In this document: piece after piece, positions 36,600 through 51,839 of the stretch
Position numbering within the stretch: position 1 is the first letter of the stretch
Layout: each line of letters begins with the position of its first letter
DNA from: Eulemur rufifrons
Lineage: Eukaryota > Chordata > Mammalia > Primates > Lemuridae
Direction: 5' to 3'
Length of the DNA: 64,000 nt
Assembly (NCBI RefSeq): GCF_041146395.1
Contig: NC_090997.1
Location: 33,273,501 to 33,337,500, forward strand
Position numbers and translations under genes: made by a program
The notes under the pieces: generated by a model
What the model was told of the DNA's origin: nothing
What the model saw: only the letters and a program-made list of their open reading frames with translations
The model's database searches: none

Positions 36600-37130
36600 T
36601 ATATAACAAATATTAAACGTTATGAATGTGGGTAAAAGTTCAGAAGTGAGTAAGAAGCAGTCAGGCAAAGGAGGCATTAAATATGTAGTCTGCTTTGAGA
36701 TGCATATTTGGCAAAAGAATTGGAGGAATACAATCCTGTGAAAGGAGATTTGGGTCAGTTTATGAATATCCTTGAAGCTCAGCTCAGAAATTGTTTTTCC
36801 TCTGAAGGAAGAGGTATCTGAACATGCAGCTACCTGGGTGAGAGGGACGCTTCAGGGTAATGAATTTGTCAGAATGCACATGATGGATGTGAACATTGCA
36901 TTCCCATAGAGAAAGAGACCAATTAGGAGATGATTAAAATAGATCAGATATGGTTAATAAAAATAAGAATAATGGCAATGGTTACAGAAAAAATGGATGA
37001 CAGAGACATCTGGAAGGAGACACTAGCAGGCCTTGGTGACAAATGACTATAGTTGTGAGGGGAACAAGGAAGAGGAAAGACAAACATTTCCTGAGAGTTT
37101 GAGCCTGGGAATTACCTTAGGAAAGTTAAT
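36600..37130 (-). mobile_element. L2 LINE fragment, antisense
   Basis: 'ccaattaggagatgattaaaatagatcagatatgg' near 36919 and the purine-rich 'gtgaggggaacaaggaagaggaaagacaaaca' near 37056 follow reverse L2 ORF2 order, diverged. Confidence 0.5.
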
Positions 37131-37394
37131 GAAAAACAAGGAATGGAAAGGCATGCAGTTCTAGGGAATTACATTCCCTAAAATGTGCACTTCTTTTCTG
37201 ATTCCTTAGAGAGATCCACAGGAAGGAAGATTCTGTGGCATAACAGAGAACCATTCTGTACAGGAGCATCAGAAATGAAAAGAGCACACATCTACATTTT
37301 CAAAACCTCTCACCTACCTAAGCTATGCATAAGATTAAAGCATAGGAGTGTCAAATTTTAGCTTTTTGCTGATTTTGTATCAACTCTGTTAATG

Positions 37395-37625
37395 ATAACT
37401 GCAGTTAAATACTATTTTGTTTTAGGCACTTCATGTGCATTTCACCCTCACAAGACTATGTAAAATACCATTACTATCTCCATTTTACATTTGAGGAAAC
37501 TGAGGCACAGAAAAGTAAATTACTTGCCCATGTACACATACTCACTAATACCCAAGTACTTATACCCACTAAATGCAGGTAATTCAAGTCAGATCCATTC
37601 ACAACCCTTTTCTTGCATAATCCTG
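37395..37625 (-). mobile_element. MIR SINE, antisense
   Basis: CATTTTACATTTGAGGAAACTG near 37481, AGGCACAGAAAAGTAAATTAC near 37503 and 'caagtcagatccattcacaaccc' near 37585 give a good reverse MIR. Confidence 0.75.
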
Positions 37626-38744
37626 AGCTAGGTTCTAAAGGGGTTAGAAGACAAGAATGCCATAGGGTTCTTGATTGAAATAATTAATTATAGTATGGTA
37701 AACATATATAATCAGCAAGTAGGTCATACTCTTTGTAGTACTCACCTCAAGTTAGAAAGAATTCATGGAGAAGATGAAATTTGATAGAAATTGTACAGAA
37801 TTGTTATCCTTAATGTTTTCCATCTAAGTTTCCTTATGTGTAAATCAAGCAGGCTCTTAGTTGTTTTGCTTGGAGAAAGGAGGGCTAATGTTTAATCCTG
37901 CGATGCTTTTAAAGAGGACTAGTCATTTGGCAGTAAATTATATGCCGCTTTGGGACATGTTTTCTCTGGTTGCCTTTCAAAGAAAAGTTGATTTTCAAAG
38001 AAAAATCGTTCACTTTTTCATTTCTTTTGTCTTGTCTCCCCACCTGCAGTGCTCACCTCTTGAAGAAAGAGGCTGTATTATGTGAAAGTCTTTGGTGTGT
38101 ATAATGCATAATACTATGCTATACCATTGGAACTCGATATAAATTGCTTTCTTTTGGTTTGAACTATGATACAATTTGTTTTAAATGAGTGCCAATTGAC
38201 AAGTGATTTCAAGATGAAATCACTTATGTCTCTTATTGATAATGGCAAACTGAGCAGCTAAACATTAAGTAGTAGAGAATATGGAGGATCGAGAAGGAAA
38301 ATAAAGGCCACTTTCATTTTGTCCCTTTGATTTTTCTAACTCTGCATTTCCATGCAATGCCAAAGAGCTATTTCCACCTTCTATTATCCTTTGAAGAATT
38401 AAAAGTGTTAAAATACTTGGACTGGTCCTTCGAAGTGTCATTTACTATGAGACCTTGTCATTTACTGTGATACTCAGAAGATAATCTTGGGCCATATTTA
38501 TGAGAAGTGTTCAGGCTTCGAAAAAAGTGACGTTGAGTTATATTTCAATGTGCATGTGGCTATATGTATGAACATAAAATTTAGGGTTTTCTTCAATTAA
38601 GATTAAAGAGAATTTAATTTTCAACTTTCCACAAAGTGAGATCTCATGTACCATTGTACTTTCTACAGCACCTAACACAGTATCTTGTGTAATACACAAA
38701 GGTGCTCAAATATTATGTCGCTTGGTCTGAATAAAAACTGAACT
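37626..38744. other. Mostly unique sequence
   Basis: A weak sense L2/MIR-like 3' tail around 38025-38150 (CTCTTGAAGAAAGAGGCTGTA) is possible. Nothing else recognised. Confidence 0.4.
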
Positions 38745-39560
38745 GAGCTCAGAATCTCCTTCTACATCACACCCCAACAAATATAAGCACAATTGCACAC
38801 ATGCATCCTTCTTTACCGTCTCTCTTCTTTTTATGACATTTCCATTTCCCCAGTAATCCAGATGGGAAACTCCTGAGTCATTTTCAACTGCTCACTTCCT
38901 GTGTTCCCTACATGTAATAGTCACTATGTCCTATCAGGTCTAATTCTGAATCGTCTCTCACATCTGTTCCTTCTGTCAATTCTCACTGCCATCCTCATAT
39001 TTCAGGCCCTTGTTTTTGCGTAGAGTAGGATACCTAATTGGCCTTTTGATCTATTCTTTTGCCAGTCTAATTCATTCCACCCAGCTTTCGTCAAAGCAGC
39101 TGCCTCTCAGAGGCCTTCGGGCCCAATGGCCCATGCATAAGGTACAACCCAGCACTGTCTAGCACCTGGCTGTCTTGTCCCCCATGATGCCTTCCCTGGT
39201 CATATGTTTTACAAAACTACACTGTTGCCTACTTGTTGAAGATGTCCTCCACTCTTTTTTTCACCCTGAGCTTTTACCCCTACTTCTTCTGGTCTCTAAT
39301 TTTCTCACCCACCCTACCTTCTCTACCAGTTATAATCCTACCTGTGGTTCAAGTCTCTGCTTGAATGCACTTTCCTCTAAAGCTTACCTGACCAAGCACC
39401 CCACCAGAATTTCTTCTTCACTCGGCTTTGGTGGTACCTGTCTTACCTAGAACACATGTCATGTTTCACCTCTTATTTGTGTATGTCTTAGATATGTATA
39501 TTTATGGGCTCTGTTTTAGTTCCATATTATTATATTTTATTTTCCTATTTCTTGTAGAAA
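38745..39560 (+). mobile_element. L2 LINE 3' end, sense
   Basis: Sense L2: AAACTCCTGAGTCATTTTCA near 38868, CACATCTGTTCCTTCTGTCA near 38960, CTCAGAGGCCTTCGGGCCC near 39106, GATGCCTTCCCTGGTCATAT near 39186, and 'ttcaagtctctgcttgaatg' near 39348. A 91-codon open frame at 39175-39450 is an L2 relic. One of only three sense L2 pieces in the window. Confidence 0.75.
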
Positions 39561-40769
39561 AGGGTCAATAGTTCTTAAGTGGGATTGGATACCAAAATGC
39601 TCATGCTCTTGTTTTCACCATCTGTCTCTCATCCCTATCTCTCATTTAAATATTAAGTTTAGAGATTAAGTTATTCAGACCAGTATTGTATAATCAGAAC
39701 AAAAGAGCTTTTGTTGTTATTGACATGAACTTGATTCTTTTTTCTTTTCTTTCAACATTGACATATGGATTGTGATTGTTTTTTCTTTTGAGAATTTCAA
39801 ATTTTGCAACCAGCCTAGAAAATTCTCAGTTAAAAGTAAATAAGTCATTGGAAGTGGTTACCAGAAGACTGATGTTGCAGAACATAAAATAAGAAAAATG
39901 ACCACTTGCCATGTACTTTGTTTTCTTCCCAGACTGTTCTGAATGTTCAGATGTGGGCCAAAGGGACTGGTTTATGTTTTTCCTGCGCAAATTTTATGCC
40001 TACTAATTGAACAAAACATAGGGAAAATAAATTGTGTATAAATTTTAAGTATAAATATGAAGAAGGTACTTACATAGCAAGCCATCTTGCTTACACATTT
40101 AAAAATATTCTTTCTTAAGTCCTATTTTCATATTACTGTCTGATTAAAAAATATATTTTGGTTTGCTGTTACCTATCTGATTAAGCCTAAAATCCAATGT
40201 CTGTATTTCATGGCATGCTTGCCTCTTTATTAATTTCTGTTATGTGATTCTCACAGGTTTTTGCATGCTTTTAGTAATATGCCATAATTCATAAAAGATG
40301 TTAAGTTTACTTACTGATTGATTATAAATTGATTTATAATCAGTTATAAGTATAGTTGATTATTTCAACAGCTATAACCAGAATGTATTAGAGACAAGAG
40401 ACTGTATTTTTGATATGATATTGGATCTCTGCAATGTTTTTATCTCAGTTTCAGGAGAAGGCAAAAAGGCTTAAAAACATCTCTCTATTCTGAAACACTA
40501 AGTAATCCTTGGATGAAATAGAAGGAGACACAGAAAGGGAGATGGGAGGTAAAGGCTGTAGACATGCCCAGAGGGACTCAAAGCTAGTTTTAAGATGATG
40601 ATCTCTGAAAGAACAGGAAAGAAAGAAAGGAAGAAAAACTGTACTGCCGTAGTTACACTGTAAGAAATAAGGGTCTGTCTCTACCTTTTACAAAAGCAGC
40701 GAATGTACAAGCTCTTGGAATAATGTGGAAACCACAGTAATACTAAGATTTTTATCTCACAATTTATGG
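39561..40769. other. Unique AT-rich sequence
   Basis: A perfect 10-bp inverted repeat, TGATTATAAA and TTTATAATCA around 40318-40341, forms a small hairpin. No transposon landmarks. Confidence 0.4.
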
Positions 40770-40935
40770 TTTTATAACCGCTTGCCACATTAAACCTCAG
40801 TTAATTTTATCCCCAGAGGAGAAGACATTATTATTTTATACTTTTTTGCTTTGAGAAAACTAATGCTTAAACTAGTTAGTTACCAGTAAATGATGGGGTT
40901 ACTACTCAGGCCTCTGACTCCAATACTCCTTTTAT
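40770..40935 (-). mobile_element. MIR SINE, antisense, diverged
   Basis: 'ttttatccccagaggagaagac' near 40806, then 'gctttgagaaaactaatgcttaaactagttag', ending 'caggcctctgactccaatactcc' near 40908. Reverse MIR order. Confidence 0.55.
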
Positions 40936-40984
40936 TTCATTTCATAGGGGCAAGCAGGACACTCTGAGTTGAAGCGGTAAACCT

Positions 40985-41085
40985 TCGTATCTATCTGTGT
41001 ATCTATCTATCTATCTATATATCTGTTATCTGTCTATCATCATCATTATTGTCCATCCGTCTACTATCTATCTATCCATATATAA
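40985..41085. repeat. (CTAT)n-type microsatellite, interrupted
   Basis: Tandem CTAT/CTGT units with a CATCAT interruption near 41037. Confidence 0.9.
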
Positions 41086-41629
41086 GCTGATGGGGGTTGT
41101 ATAAAACAAATGTCCAAAACCCCCCTTGCCCTATTTATCTGCACTCCCACCTTTTCCCTCCTTCACACAAACACTTTACACTCCACTAACACAATCGTAT
41201 AGTTCACCAACACACAATGGTGTGCACAAGACAGCCCATAATAGCTTGGGAAAGTCAGCTGTTAAATTTTCAAAAATTTTGCCAGCTAGTTGTTTAAACA
41301 GAGTTATTATTAAAAGTTAAATTATGTAAACTTAAAATTACATAAATTATATTAAAATAAAGGTCATAAATACTACAAATTCACCACTTTCTAATTATTT
41401 TGCTAAATGTTACTTTCTATGCTCTTGAGTTACTCACATCCAGTATATATCATTAATATATCCGCATAATGGAAATATTACATTGGATATCTTTTACCAG
41501 CTTCGTGTAAAGTGGCATTGCATTTATTGTTTGAAATCTGCCCTGGTGGGAGTATATTTCTTTCTACTTTGTAGTAGTTCTATAATTCAAATATATTTAC
41601 TTTAGCATATGTCATTATTTATTACACTT
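41086..41629. other. Unique AT-rich sequence
   Basis: No landmarks of repeats or exons. Confidence 0.4.
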
Positions 41630-41915
41630 AGGATTACTAGATTTAGCAAATAAAAATACCAGACCCTCAGTTAAATTTAAATCTCAGATAAATAATTAAT
41701 ATTTTTTAGTAAAAGTATATCCTATTCAATATTTGGGCATAATTATAAGTATACTAATGTTAATACATATACTATTTTTATATATTAACATATACATTAA
41801 CTAATATGTATATAGGTATAACTAATACATAGTACTAGTAAAAATTATGTGTTGTACATCAGAAATTCAAATTTATTTGGATGCCCTATATTTTATCTGG
41901 TAACCCTAACTACTT
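41630..41915. mobile_element. Palindromic DNA-transposon MITE, MER53-like
   Basis: Left half AGATTTAGCAAATAAAAATAC (41639) with CAGTTAAATTTAAATCTCAG is mirrored by CAGAAATTCAAATTTATTTGG near 41861 and TTTTATCTGGTAACCCTAAC near 41892. The centre (41745-41840) is expanded AT-rich sequence. The name MER53 is from memory; the palindromic architecture is seen directly. Confidence 0.6.
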
Positions 41916-42199
41916 TGGCTGTTTTTTTTCCTTAATGCTTCATCTTTCTAGTACAGATGTATTGGGTCTTTTTGTCATGGTTCCCACAGTGTTTAGCACA
42001 AAGAAAGACTCATAACAGGAAGTTTGTTTGTTTTAATAATATCTCCACTATTATCCTACCTTATTTCCCATCTAAACTGTATCATTCCTAAATGTTTCTG
42101 TTGGATGAAATCTGGAAACATTTGTATGGAATTTGAAATAACTAAGATGTGTGTTTTATAAAGGTAACTTTAGATGCTAAGAGAAATGGTTTAGAAAGT

Positions 42200-42860
42200 A
42201 GAGATGATGGAATTAGGGCAACCCGCTAGAAGGCTAAGGCAATAGACCAGGTGAGTGATGACAATATGTGAATCAAGAAACGGAACATGTCTTGTGATGG
42301 GGAGGAGAGCATGGATATGGATAAAAATCTGGAAAGAGAACAACTAGATATGATCACTGGATATAGATGTTGAATGAGGAGAAAATAGAAATGACTCTGA
42401 TGTTTCTTATTTGGGCAGTGAAGTTGATGGCACCATAAACTGAGAGAGAAATAAAAGATGTGCAGCAGATAAGAAGCAGTCAAAATAATTAAGGAATTCA
42501 GTTTGGGAAATACTAAGTTCGATGTGTTGTGTCCAGGCATGACATGAAAAATGTTTAGCCACTGGTACAGTATGGGCACTGGTAATGAGAACGAGATACC
42601 AATCAGTAGGAATGGGAAATAGCCATAAACAATGAGACAAGGGTTCTGCTGTGTGAGAGTTTTTTCAGCTCAGTAAAGATGTCCAACAGGGAATCATAAC
42701 TGTGGGTCTGCAACTCTGGAGAGAATTTGGGTCTGGAAATTTTGGGGTCCTTGACTCACAGGTGATATTGATGTTCTGGGAGTAGATGGTAGGATTTACA
42801 TAGTATTTGAAGGAGGGTAAATAATGGACCTATAGAGAATATTAATATTTACAAGATGGA
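42200..42860 (-). mobile_element. L2 LINE, antisense
   Basis: 'gctaaggcaatagaccaggtgagtgatgac' near 42232, TCAGTTTGGGAAATACTAAG near 42499, and 'gagaatttgggtctgg' near 42721 follow reverse L2 ORF2 order. Minus-strand open frames of 117 and 77 codons here are frame remnants of, or chance in, this L2. Confidence 0.6.
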
Positions 42861-43024
42861 CAGAGAAGTAAAAGCAGTAAAAGAGAAACATGCAAAGTGG
42901 TTTGATTTTGTGTATGGTGGAGGTGATGGATTATCTTGCTTTCACTTCAAGTTCCATATTTTTTCTGATGGAACAATTGTTATGCTAGAACTGATGTTAT
43001 AAAAACCTAGGGGCTTCTGTAAAA

Positions 43025-43392
43025 TGTCATCGTAGTTCAGGTTGCTATAGCAAAAATACTTTAGACTGGGTGGCTTAAAAAAAAACAAACATTTATCTCT
43101 TACAGTTCTGGAGGCTGGAAGTCTGGGATCAGAGTGCCAGCATGGTCGGGTTCTGGTGAGGGCCCACTTCATGGTTTACAAATGGTTACCTTCTTGTGGT
43201 GTCCTCACGTGGCTGGGAGCAGGGACAGAAGAAGAAGTTCTTTTGTGTCTCTTCTTATGAGGACACTATTCCCAGTCATGAAAGCTTCACCCTCATGACC
43301 TAATTATCTCTCAAAGTCCCCACCTCCCAATACATTGGGGATTAGATTTCAACATATGAATTTTGGGAAGCACAAGCATTCAGTCCATGGCA
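43025..43392 (-). mobile_element. MLT1-type MaLR LTR, antisense
   Basis: Nearly full-length reverse MLT1: AGACTGGGTGGCTTAAAA near 43064, ACAGTTCTGGAGGCTGGAAG near 43102, GTGGTGTCCTCACGTGGC near 43196, CACCCTCATGACCTAATTATC near 43288, and ATTTCAACATATGAATTTTG near 43347. Poly-A signal and TATA box are degraded. Confidence 0.9.
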
Positions 43393-44289
43393 AATATCAA
43401 GTACCACAAGGATTTAGAAGCTTGAAATTTTGTGCTATGGTAAGACCACCGATTGCTTAGACTTATTTGTTGACTAGGGATACAGAGTACCATTATCACT
43501 ACAGGAGGATCTGATAGGACTGAAAACAAAGATATTCAGACAGAGAAGAAAGTGGACTTATTAGAGGTTCAAAGTTGATTGGCTGAGGAGCCTCTCTGGC
43601 TTCAGTATTTAAGAAAAAAGAGCTGGAAATAGGAAGTTGCCTGTGGTGTATCATTGATTGTGTCCTTAGAGGGCTTTTCCTGTTGTTATATTTCTCAAAC
43701 TTGATAATAGCAGCAATTTTGAGTTGATGAGAAAACATTTGTGTCTGAACAGTGAGAGTTGTTCTAGTTCTGTTACTCAAGAAGTTTCTGAGGAAACAAA
43801 GACTGCCAAAGTCCATATGGTCTGGAAAAGAACACGATGCTCAAATATGTGTAGGTCAGCAGACTGCTGGCGTTTTTTTTTTTTTCCCTTCTAACTCTGA
43901 AATACTGCTTAATCATTTGTCCCATTATTGCAAATGTTAGAATAATAATTATAAATGGTTCTTTGCTTCCTAAAGCAGCAAATTTAAATTCTTCCATTTG
44001 GCATCAAGATCCATCCATGTTAGCCTGCCTTCGGTAACTCCTCTCATATCTAATTGCCCCCAAATTACACCACCAGCTTTATTGACTCTGAATCCTCCCT
44101 TGCCACATGGGCACATCATGTTGTTTCATGCTGCTATGTACTTGCCTATCTTAATTCTTTCACTCAAAATTCCATCCAATTCCTGCTTTACCTATTGAAG
44201 ATTTTGGAGTCCATGATACTGAAATTCATAATCCCAGATCCTTTACTTAGGGAATGTTTTTTTGGAATTCAACTGTGTATAATCATTGA
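43393..44289. other. Mostly unique sequence
   Basis: A weak sense L2-like pyrimidine-rich piece may lie at 44030-44215. A T run occurs near 43875. Confidence 0.35.
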
Positions 44290-44520
44290 TCTAGTAAACC
44301 CATTTCTGGGACTATTTTGAACAGAAATAAGATAACAGTAATAACGTATGTACAGAGATATTTACTGTAGTAAATTGGGAAAACTTGAATGTCTACCCAT
44401 AGGAAAATGGCTAAATAAATTATGATATTGCCCTAATATGGAATTCTTTTGATCCATTGCAGCTATTGAAAAGAATCAGACATCTTCACCTATCCAATGG
44501 ATGTACTTAGAGAGTTGTTG
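44290..44520 (+). mobile_element. L1/HAL1-type LINE 3' fragment, sense
   Basis: GTAAACCCATTTCTGGGAC near 44294, 'gggaaaacttgaatgtctacccataggaaaatgg' near 44377, then CTAAATAAATTATGATATTG near 44411 match the C-terminal ORF2 region of old L1/HAL1 elements. A MIR-like tail may follow at 44520-44610. Confidence 0.65.
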
Positions 44521-45439
44521 AAATAAATAAACTATAGCACTGTGACCAGCCCACAGCAAACTTGTAATAAAGAGTAGCCGTTTTAACTGCTATTGGTTAT
44601 TATATTTGTTACTAGAAAACATTCACAATAGATTTTTAAGTGAATAAAATAATTTCTATGTTACCATATACATGTGGGGTACAGTTAAAATGACAATAAG
44701 GTCATATATATGCGCCCAAGCAGGACTGATTCCAATTATTAAATAATTATTAAATAAATTATAAAGCACAGATACAAGCCTAGCAAGAGGTACCCTGACC
44801 AGCTGAATTGCCAACACCAGTTTGTAACCATCTCAATAAAAACCCGGTACCAAAGGGTGTGCATAAACAATGGAATAAATATGACAGTACACACACACCA
44901 TTGTCAATAGTGATGCATTATACATATGAGACTGAGGAGGAGAAAGAGACCAATTCTACTTGAACACAGCTCTTGCTTGAACTGCTGCAATAATCATTTA
45001 TTACTTGGCAGTTAAAATGACTGAAATTAGAAATAATGCTTCTCTTGTACAGTGTTGAGCATGTAACAGGTGCTCAATATTTGGTAACTGTTATTGTCAT
45101 CATTATGACTGCCTCAAGTTCCATGAACTCCAGCAATTTTCCCTGACAACATCTACCCTATTCTTTGGAATGAAATATTGATATGTTCAGCTAATTTACA
45201 ACACATTTAATTACATGAGTGAGGCTTCATTCACTATGGTGTTACCTGCATTGAAGTTCTGTTTTGCTCCAAGAGCATGTTTTCCTCTAAGGTGAAGTCA
45301 CATTTTATATTTAATTTGTTTCATCTAATGGCATCAGAAACATTAATTACAAACAAAATGTTTGCAAACAATTATAATCAATTTATTCCAAATGGATAAG
45401 AATTTATGAGCTATAGGTTCTTGATTACATTTGGTGATA
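44521..45439. other. No confident feature
   Basis: Contains a short MIR-like tail (44520-44610) and a CACACACACA run near 44890. Otherwise unique. Confidence 0.4.
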
Positions 45440-45945
45440 ATCATTGATTGACTGATCCATTCAATACATGTATGTTGAGCATCTGCTGCATATTGGGCAC
45501 CGTGCTAGGTAACACGAATACAAGAGCGAACAAGAAACATAAGGGCCTTCCTATCATGGAATTATATTCAAGTAGCAGTGACATCCAAATAAACCTATAT
45601 AAATACATATTAGTAAACCTATAAATAAGTATATAAATAATTAGAGATTGTGATGAGAAGTAAAGTTAAATGAGTAGGTGCAATGACAGAGAATACCAGA
45701 GAAGCCTACTGTAGAGGTGGCCTCTAAGAGAGACTTGGGAGCTAAAAACGGGAAGAGAAGCAGTTTGTGAAAATCTGGGATGTGGGTGTCCCTGGCAGGA
45801 GGGGCAGCAAGCTCTGAGATCAGAAGGCATGTGTCTCTGGAACACTTTGTGGGAGGGTTAAAGTGGCCTGAGGTAAGGCTAGTGGAGCAGGATTAGGCCA
45901 GGCATACAAGGCATAGCAAGGACTGAGTTTTATTCCAAGTTTAAT
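45440..45945 (-). mobile_element. L2 LINE 3' end, antisense
   Basis: CATTCAATACATGTATGTTGAG near 45459, GGGCACCGTGCTAGGTAACAC near 45495, 'aggtggcctctaagagagacttgg' near 45715 and 'ccaggcatacaaggcatagc' near 45898 give a good reverse L2 3' region. Confidence 0.8.
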
Positions 45946-46534
45946 AGTGATATTTTCAAATAAAATCATCTGTTTGTAATATCAGATCATAGTCTTGTAA
46001 GACTTCATAAATTGTATTTTAAAACAATTAAGATAATAGAACACTATCATATCTTAGAAAGGATATATAAAAATGCTTTAAAATGTATTTAAAAGACCAA
46101 AATGAATACAGAAAGACCAATGGATCTTTTAAAAGGTCAAAATTACCAACCTCAACTGTATTCTATTTATTTTATCTAGGACTTCCTTCTCTAAGCCATA
46201 CTGAAAAGAATATAGTAACTGCTTTATTTTTATAAATTCCTTCCTTTAAAATTGCATACTTTATTTTTGAAATTGCCTCAAGACTGTATGAGTCACTTGT
46301 CTTTTTAATTAAAAAAAAAAAAACCTTAAAATTTTTAACAGCATTGTATGTCAGTTTCCCCAGAACATCTGAACATGTTTTTAAAAGTGTCTGATGCTGT
46401 ACTGTTTACCATCTACTTGACCAGATCCTTTTTTAGTAGTGCATACTAAAATCAACATCCCATATATATTTTTAGGTCATACAAATGATCATATCTTTAA
46501 CCAATATTCTCAAAGTTGAGTGTAGTTTATTTAG
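45946..46534. other. Unique AT-rich sequence
   Basis: A run of A at about 46311-46323. No transposon landmarks. Confidence 0.4.
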
Positions 46535-46650
46535 TATTCATTTTTACTTATAGAACATAAGCATATGCTGTGTACAAATCACTGGGTTAAATATTGTGGA
46601 GGATATCAGACCCCTGCCCTGCCTTCAAGGATATTCAGTTCAGTAGCAGA
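46535..46650 (-). mobile_element. Short L2-like 3' end, antisense
   Basis: 'atgctgtgtacaaatcactgggtt' followed by CAGACCCCTGCCCTGCCTTCA near 46608 resembles the reverse L2 terminus. Confidence 0.5.
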
Positions 46651-46859
46651 ATTTCAGCTCGTACTCAAATGAAAAGTAGAGCTCATTATCTGTTACATCA
46701 AAAGGGACAAATAAAGTACTGTATTTTAGGGAAGTCATAGATTGAGTGGAAGCTACAAATAAATCGTAACGGGATTTTATAGAATGAAGAAATTACTGCT
46801 AGCCACTAAAACACATATAAGTTATGTTAAGTCTTAAAATTAGGTAAAATAGAGATGTC

Positions 46860-47010
46860 AGGATTTTAGAGCTGAAAGAGGTTTAAGGGATCATCCAACC
46901 CAGCCCCCTTGCTTGAGACATAATGACACAGAGGTATAGGAAGATCTGATGAGAACACTTGCCAGTGGTACCCAGGGAATTTGTGGTAAAACCTGGTGGT
47001 TTCCCTGGCT
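46860..47010 (-). mobile_element. MIR-like ancient repeat, antisense
   Basis: TTTTAGAGCTGAAAGAGG, AGGGATCATCCAACCCAGCC near 46887 and 'ataatgacacagaggtatagg' follow a common old MIR3-type reverse pattern. Two overlapping minus-strand open frames here (46883-47086) come from it. Confidence 0.4.
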
Positions 47011-48761
47011 GGCAGAAGTGCTTGCTTCCACTGTAGTGGGGCCATTGGTGCCAGTTTGCACCAGGGATGTTATGCATGACAAGCAAGGCTAATCCAAAGA
47101 ATATGCTTCTGCCTTTTTTTAATTTTCAAATAATCACATTTTATTTTCAGAGGACTGCTAATTAGAATTTAAATGAACAAATGCATTTTAATCAGCTTCT
47201 TTTTATCTAAACACTCAGAAGACTGTTAAGGAGAAATTGGACTTAATAAAATCTGTTGAGATGTTGATCAGTTATAGGTAAAGCTGCTTCTTGATTTTCA
47301 GGTAGTTATAATACCAGACAGAATGCTCTGTTAAGAGAGATTTTTTTTAAGACTCAGTCCCCAGCATTTTAAAAAAGAAAAAAGAAGACAATCTGCCTCA
47401 AGGTCTCAGATATTAACTTGACACTAGGTCTCTCAAGGCCTCTCTGTTCTGTGACTTTATTTAAATTTTGTTTTATTTGTTTTCAACACTCTGAGGAGAG
47501 GGGAAACTCTAGGTGGAATCTGTGCTGACGTCTGTTTGTTCTCATGGCCAAAGTTCATGACATGCAGAATAGGAACATAACCAGGAGCATTGCTATTTTG
47601 GTGTGATTGGCATCTTGACTTCTTGTTGAATATTTTTTAAATGGGAAGACTTCCTGGGCAGAAATCAATCACGGAGTAAGAGGTCTCTGTTTCTTCTTCC
47701 TGTCTTTGATACATAAGGACAAAACAACCACAAACATGAGGACGAAACAACAACAGACCAGCTGAATATGTCCACTGCAGCTTCTAAACAGTGAAAGTTC
47801 TATATAAAGATGCGGGTTAAACTTATAGAAACAAGTGTTATTCTTTTCCAAGTTTGTAATTATTTTCAACTTATAGTTTATATAGTTTGGTACATAGGGA
47901 ATTCTGTCTACATTTTCATATAATGGTGGGGTGGATATTTCCTTACCATTTTAAAAATTGGATTTCTTAAAAAATATGGCTCAAATATGTACATGGTGTA
48001 TATTTATTTCTATTAAATAGTCACAACTTGAAGATTTTTCCATTGTCACTGATTGAATGAACAATGTTCAAGCAATTCTGATAGTCAACATTTTCATTGT
48101 GATTTTTAGAAGTGCTTTATTTCCTAAAATAAGGCCTTCAAGTGACTACAATTCAAGAGCATTAAACTGTAAGTCAGTGAGAGTGAAGAACAATCAGTGA
48201 TGGTTATAGTTTGTTTTATCAAGACAGCTTGTAGGAGATAGTAATAGGAATTCCCCCAGATACTTTTGTTTATTTTTATCTCCCTTGTCATTTTCAGTAT
48301 GGAGAATTTATGTGGGGAATTTAATGTTATTACTTTAACATCGATCTTTAGAAAGATAAACCAAAATCATTTGGGGTTTGGCTAAACATTTTATTAGAAA
48401 AAAAGAGAAAATACTTCCAGCAAATACGTGTAGTAGAAACCCCCTTTACTTCTGTACATTACCATATGTTGATAGGCCAACTGTTGTAAATCAATAATTC
48501 AAATAATAACATTGAATCTACTAGATAAATAGTCATCAGAAGGATAAATGTACCAATAGAAGATATCAGCCCTCAAGAAGCATAAAATATGAGACACAGC
48601 ATTTATTGTTAGAAAATATTTTAACAGCATTCTTTTGACAAGTCATTTTGATAATGTAATGGGGACATTTTGTATTGTCCTAAATAAATAGTTTTTTAAT
48701 TGTCCAAGAAATGGGTTTAACAGATACCCTCATTCACTCACTGAGTCTCACTCCATTCCCG
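47011..48761. other. Unique AT-rich sequence
   Basis: No transposon landmarks or supported exons found. Confidence 0.4.
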
Positions 48762-49151
48762 AGCCTTAGTTTGCTTGGGCTGCCATAATAAAATACTATA
48801 GACTGTGTGGCTTAAACAACATGAATTTATTTTCTAACAGTTTTTGAGGCTGGAAGTCTGAGAACTGCCAGCATGGTCAGTTTCTGTGGAGGACTCTCCT
48901 CCTGGCTTGTAAATGGTTGCCATCTTGTTATTTCCTCACGTGCCTTGGTGTGTGTATGAGAAGAAAGACAGCTTGAGCTCTCTGGTGTCTCTTCTTATAA
49001 GGACCAATGCTATGGGATCAGAGCCCCACCCTTATGACCTCATTTAGCCTTCATTGCTTCCTTAGAGGGCCCATCTCCAAATATAGCCACACAGCAAGAT
49101 AAGACTTCAACACATAAAATGTGGAGCAACTCAAACATTCACTCTATAACA
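48762..49151 (-). mobile_element. MLT1-type MaLR LTR, antisense
   Basis: Reverse MLT1 with GGGCTGCCATAATAAAATAC near 48778, GACTGTGTGGCTTAAACAAC near 48801, 'ggtgtctcttcttataagg' near 48985, CACCCTTATGACCTCATTTAG near 49027, and a TTCACTCTATAACA terminus near 49151. Confidence 0.9.
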
Positions 49152-51402
<2,251 letters not shown>

Positions 51403-51439
51403 TATATTTGTTGCTTAAATTTAGAATATTTATTGCATT

Positions 51440-51795
51440 AGGCTTCAGAGTCTGACCACTTATTTAATACTCCCCTGGAAGTGTACATGGATGGCTGTCT
51501 TCTCCCCTCTCCAGTTTTCTGTTTAGGTCCCTTGCTCTGAAGGAGTTTTCCTGGTGCTTTCATCTAGATCATTGGTCTCTCACTCTTCCTCCCTTTGCTG
51601 TGTTCTTCTTTCTGGAGCACATTACCAATTTCACTAAATCCTGTGTCTATTTCTGGCTTCTCTCCTCCATTAGGATGCAAACTCCAAGAGAGCAGGAAAC
51701 TTTGTTCTTTTCCCTGCTCCCTCCTTAACACCTAGAATAATGCCCAGTGAATGGTCATTGCTCAGTAAATTTTTGCTGAAGGAAAGGCTCAATGA
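51440..51795 (+). mobile_element. L2 LINE 3' terminus, sense
   Basis: CATTAGGATGCAAACTCCAAG near 51670, CAGGAAACTTTGTTCTTTTC near 51694, and the end GGTCATTGCTCAGTAAATTT near 51753 are the sense L2 3' end. Confidence 0.75.
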
Positions 51796-51839
51796 GTAAA
51801 TCCATATCCCCATTGAACTGAAATTCCACATTTATCACA

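Noticed and set aside
40985..41085. CTAT-rich array considered as a CRISPR-like or other regular repeat
   Set aside because: Units are 4 bp without spacers; it is an ordinary microsatellite in a mammalian genome.
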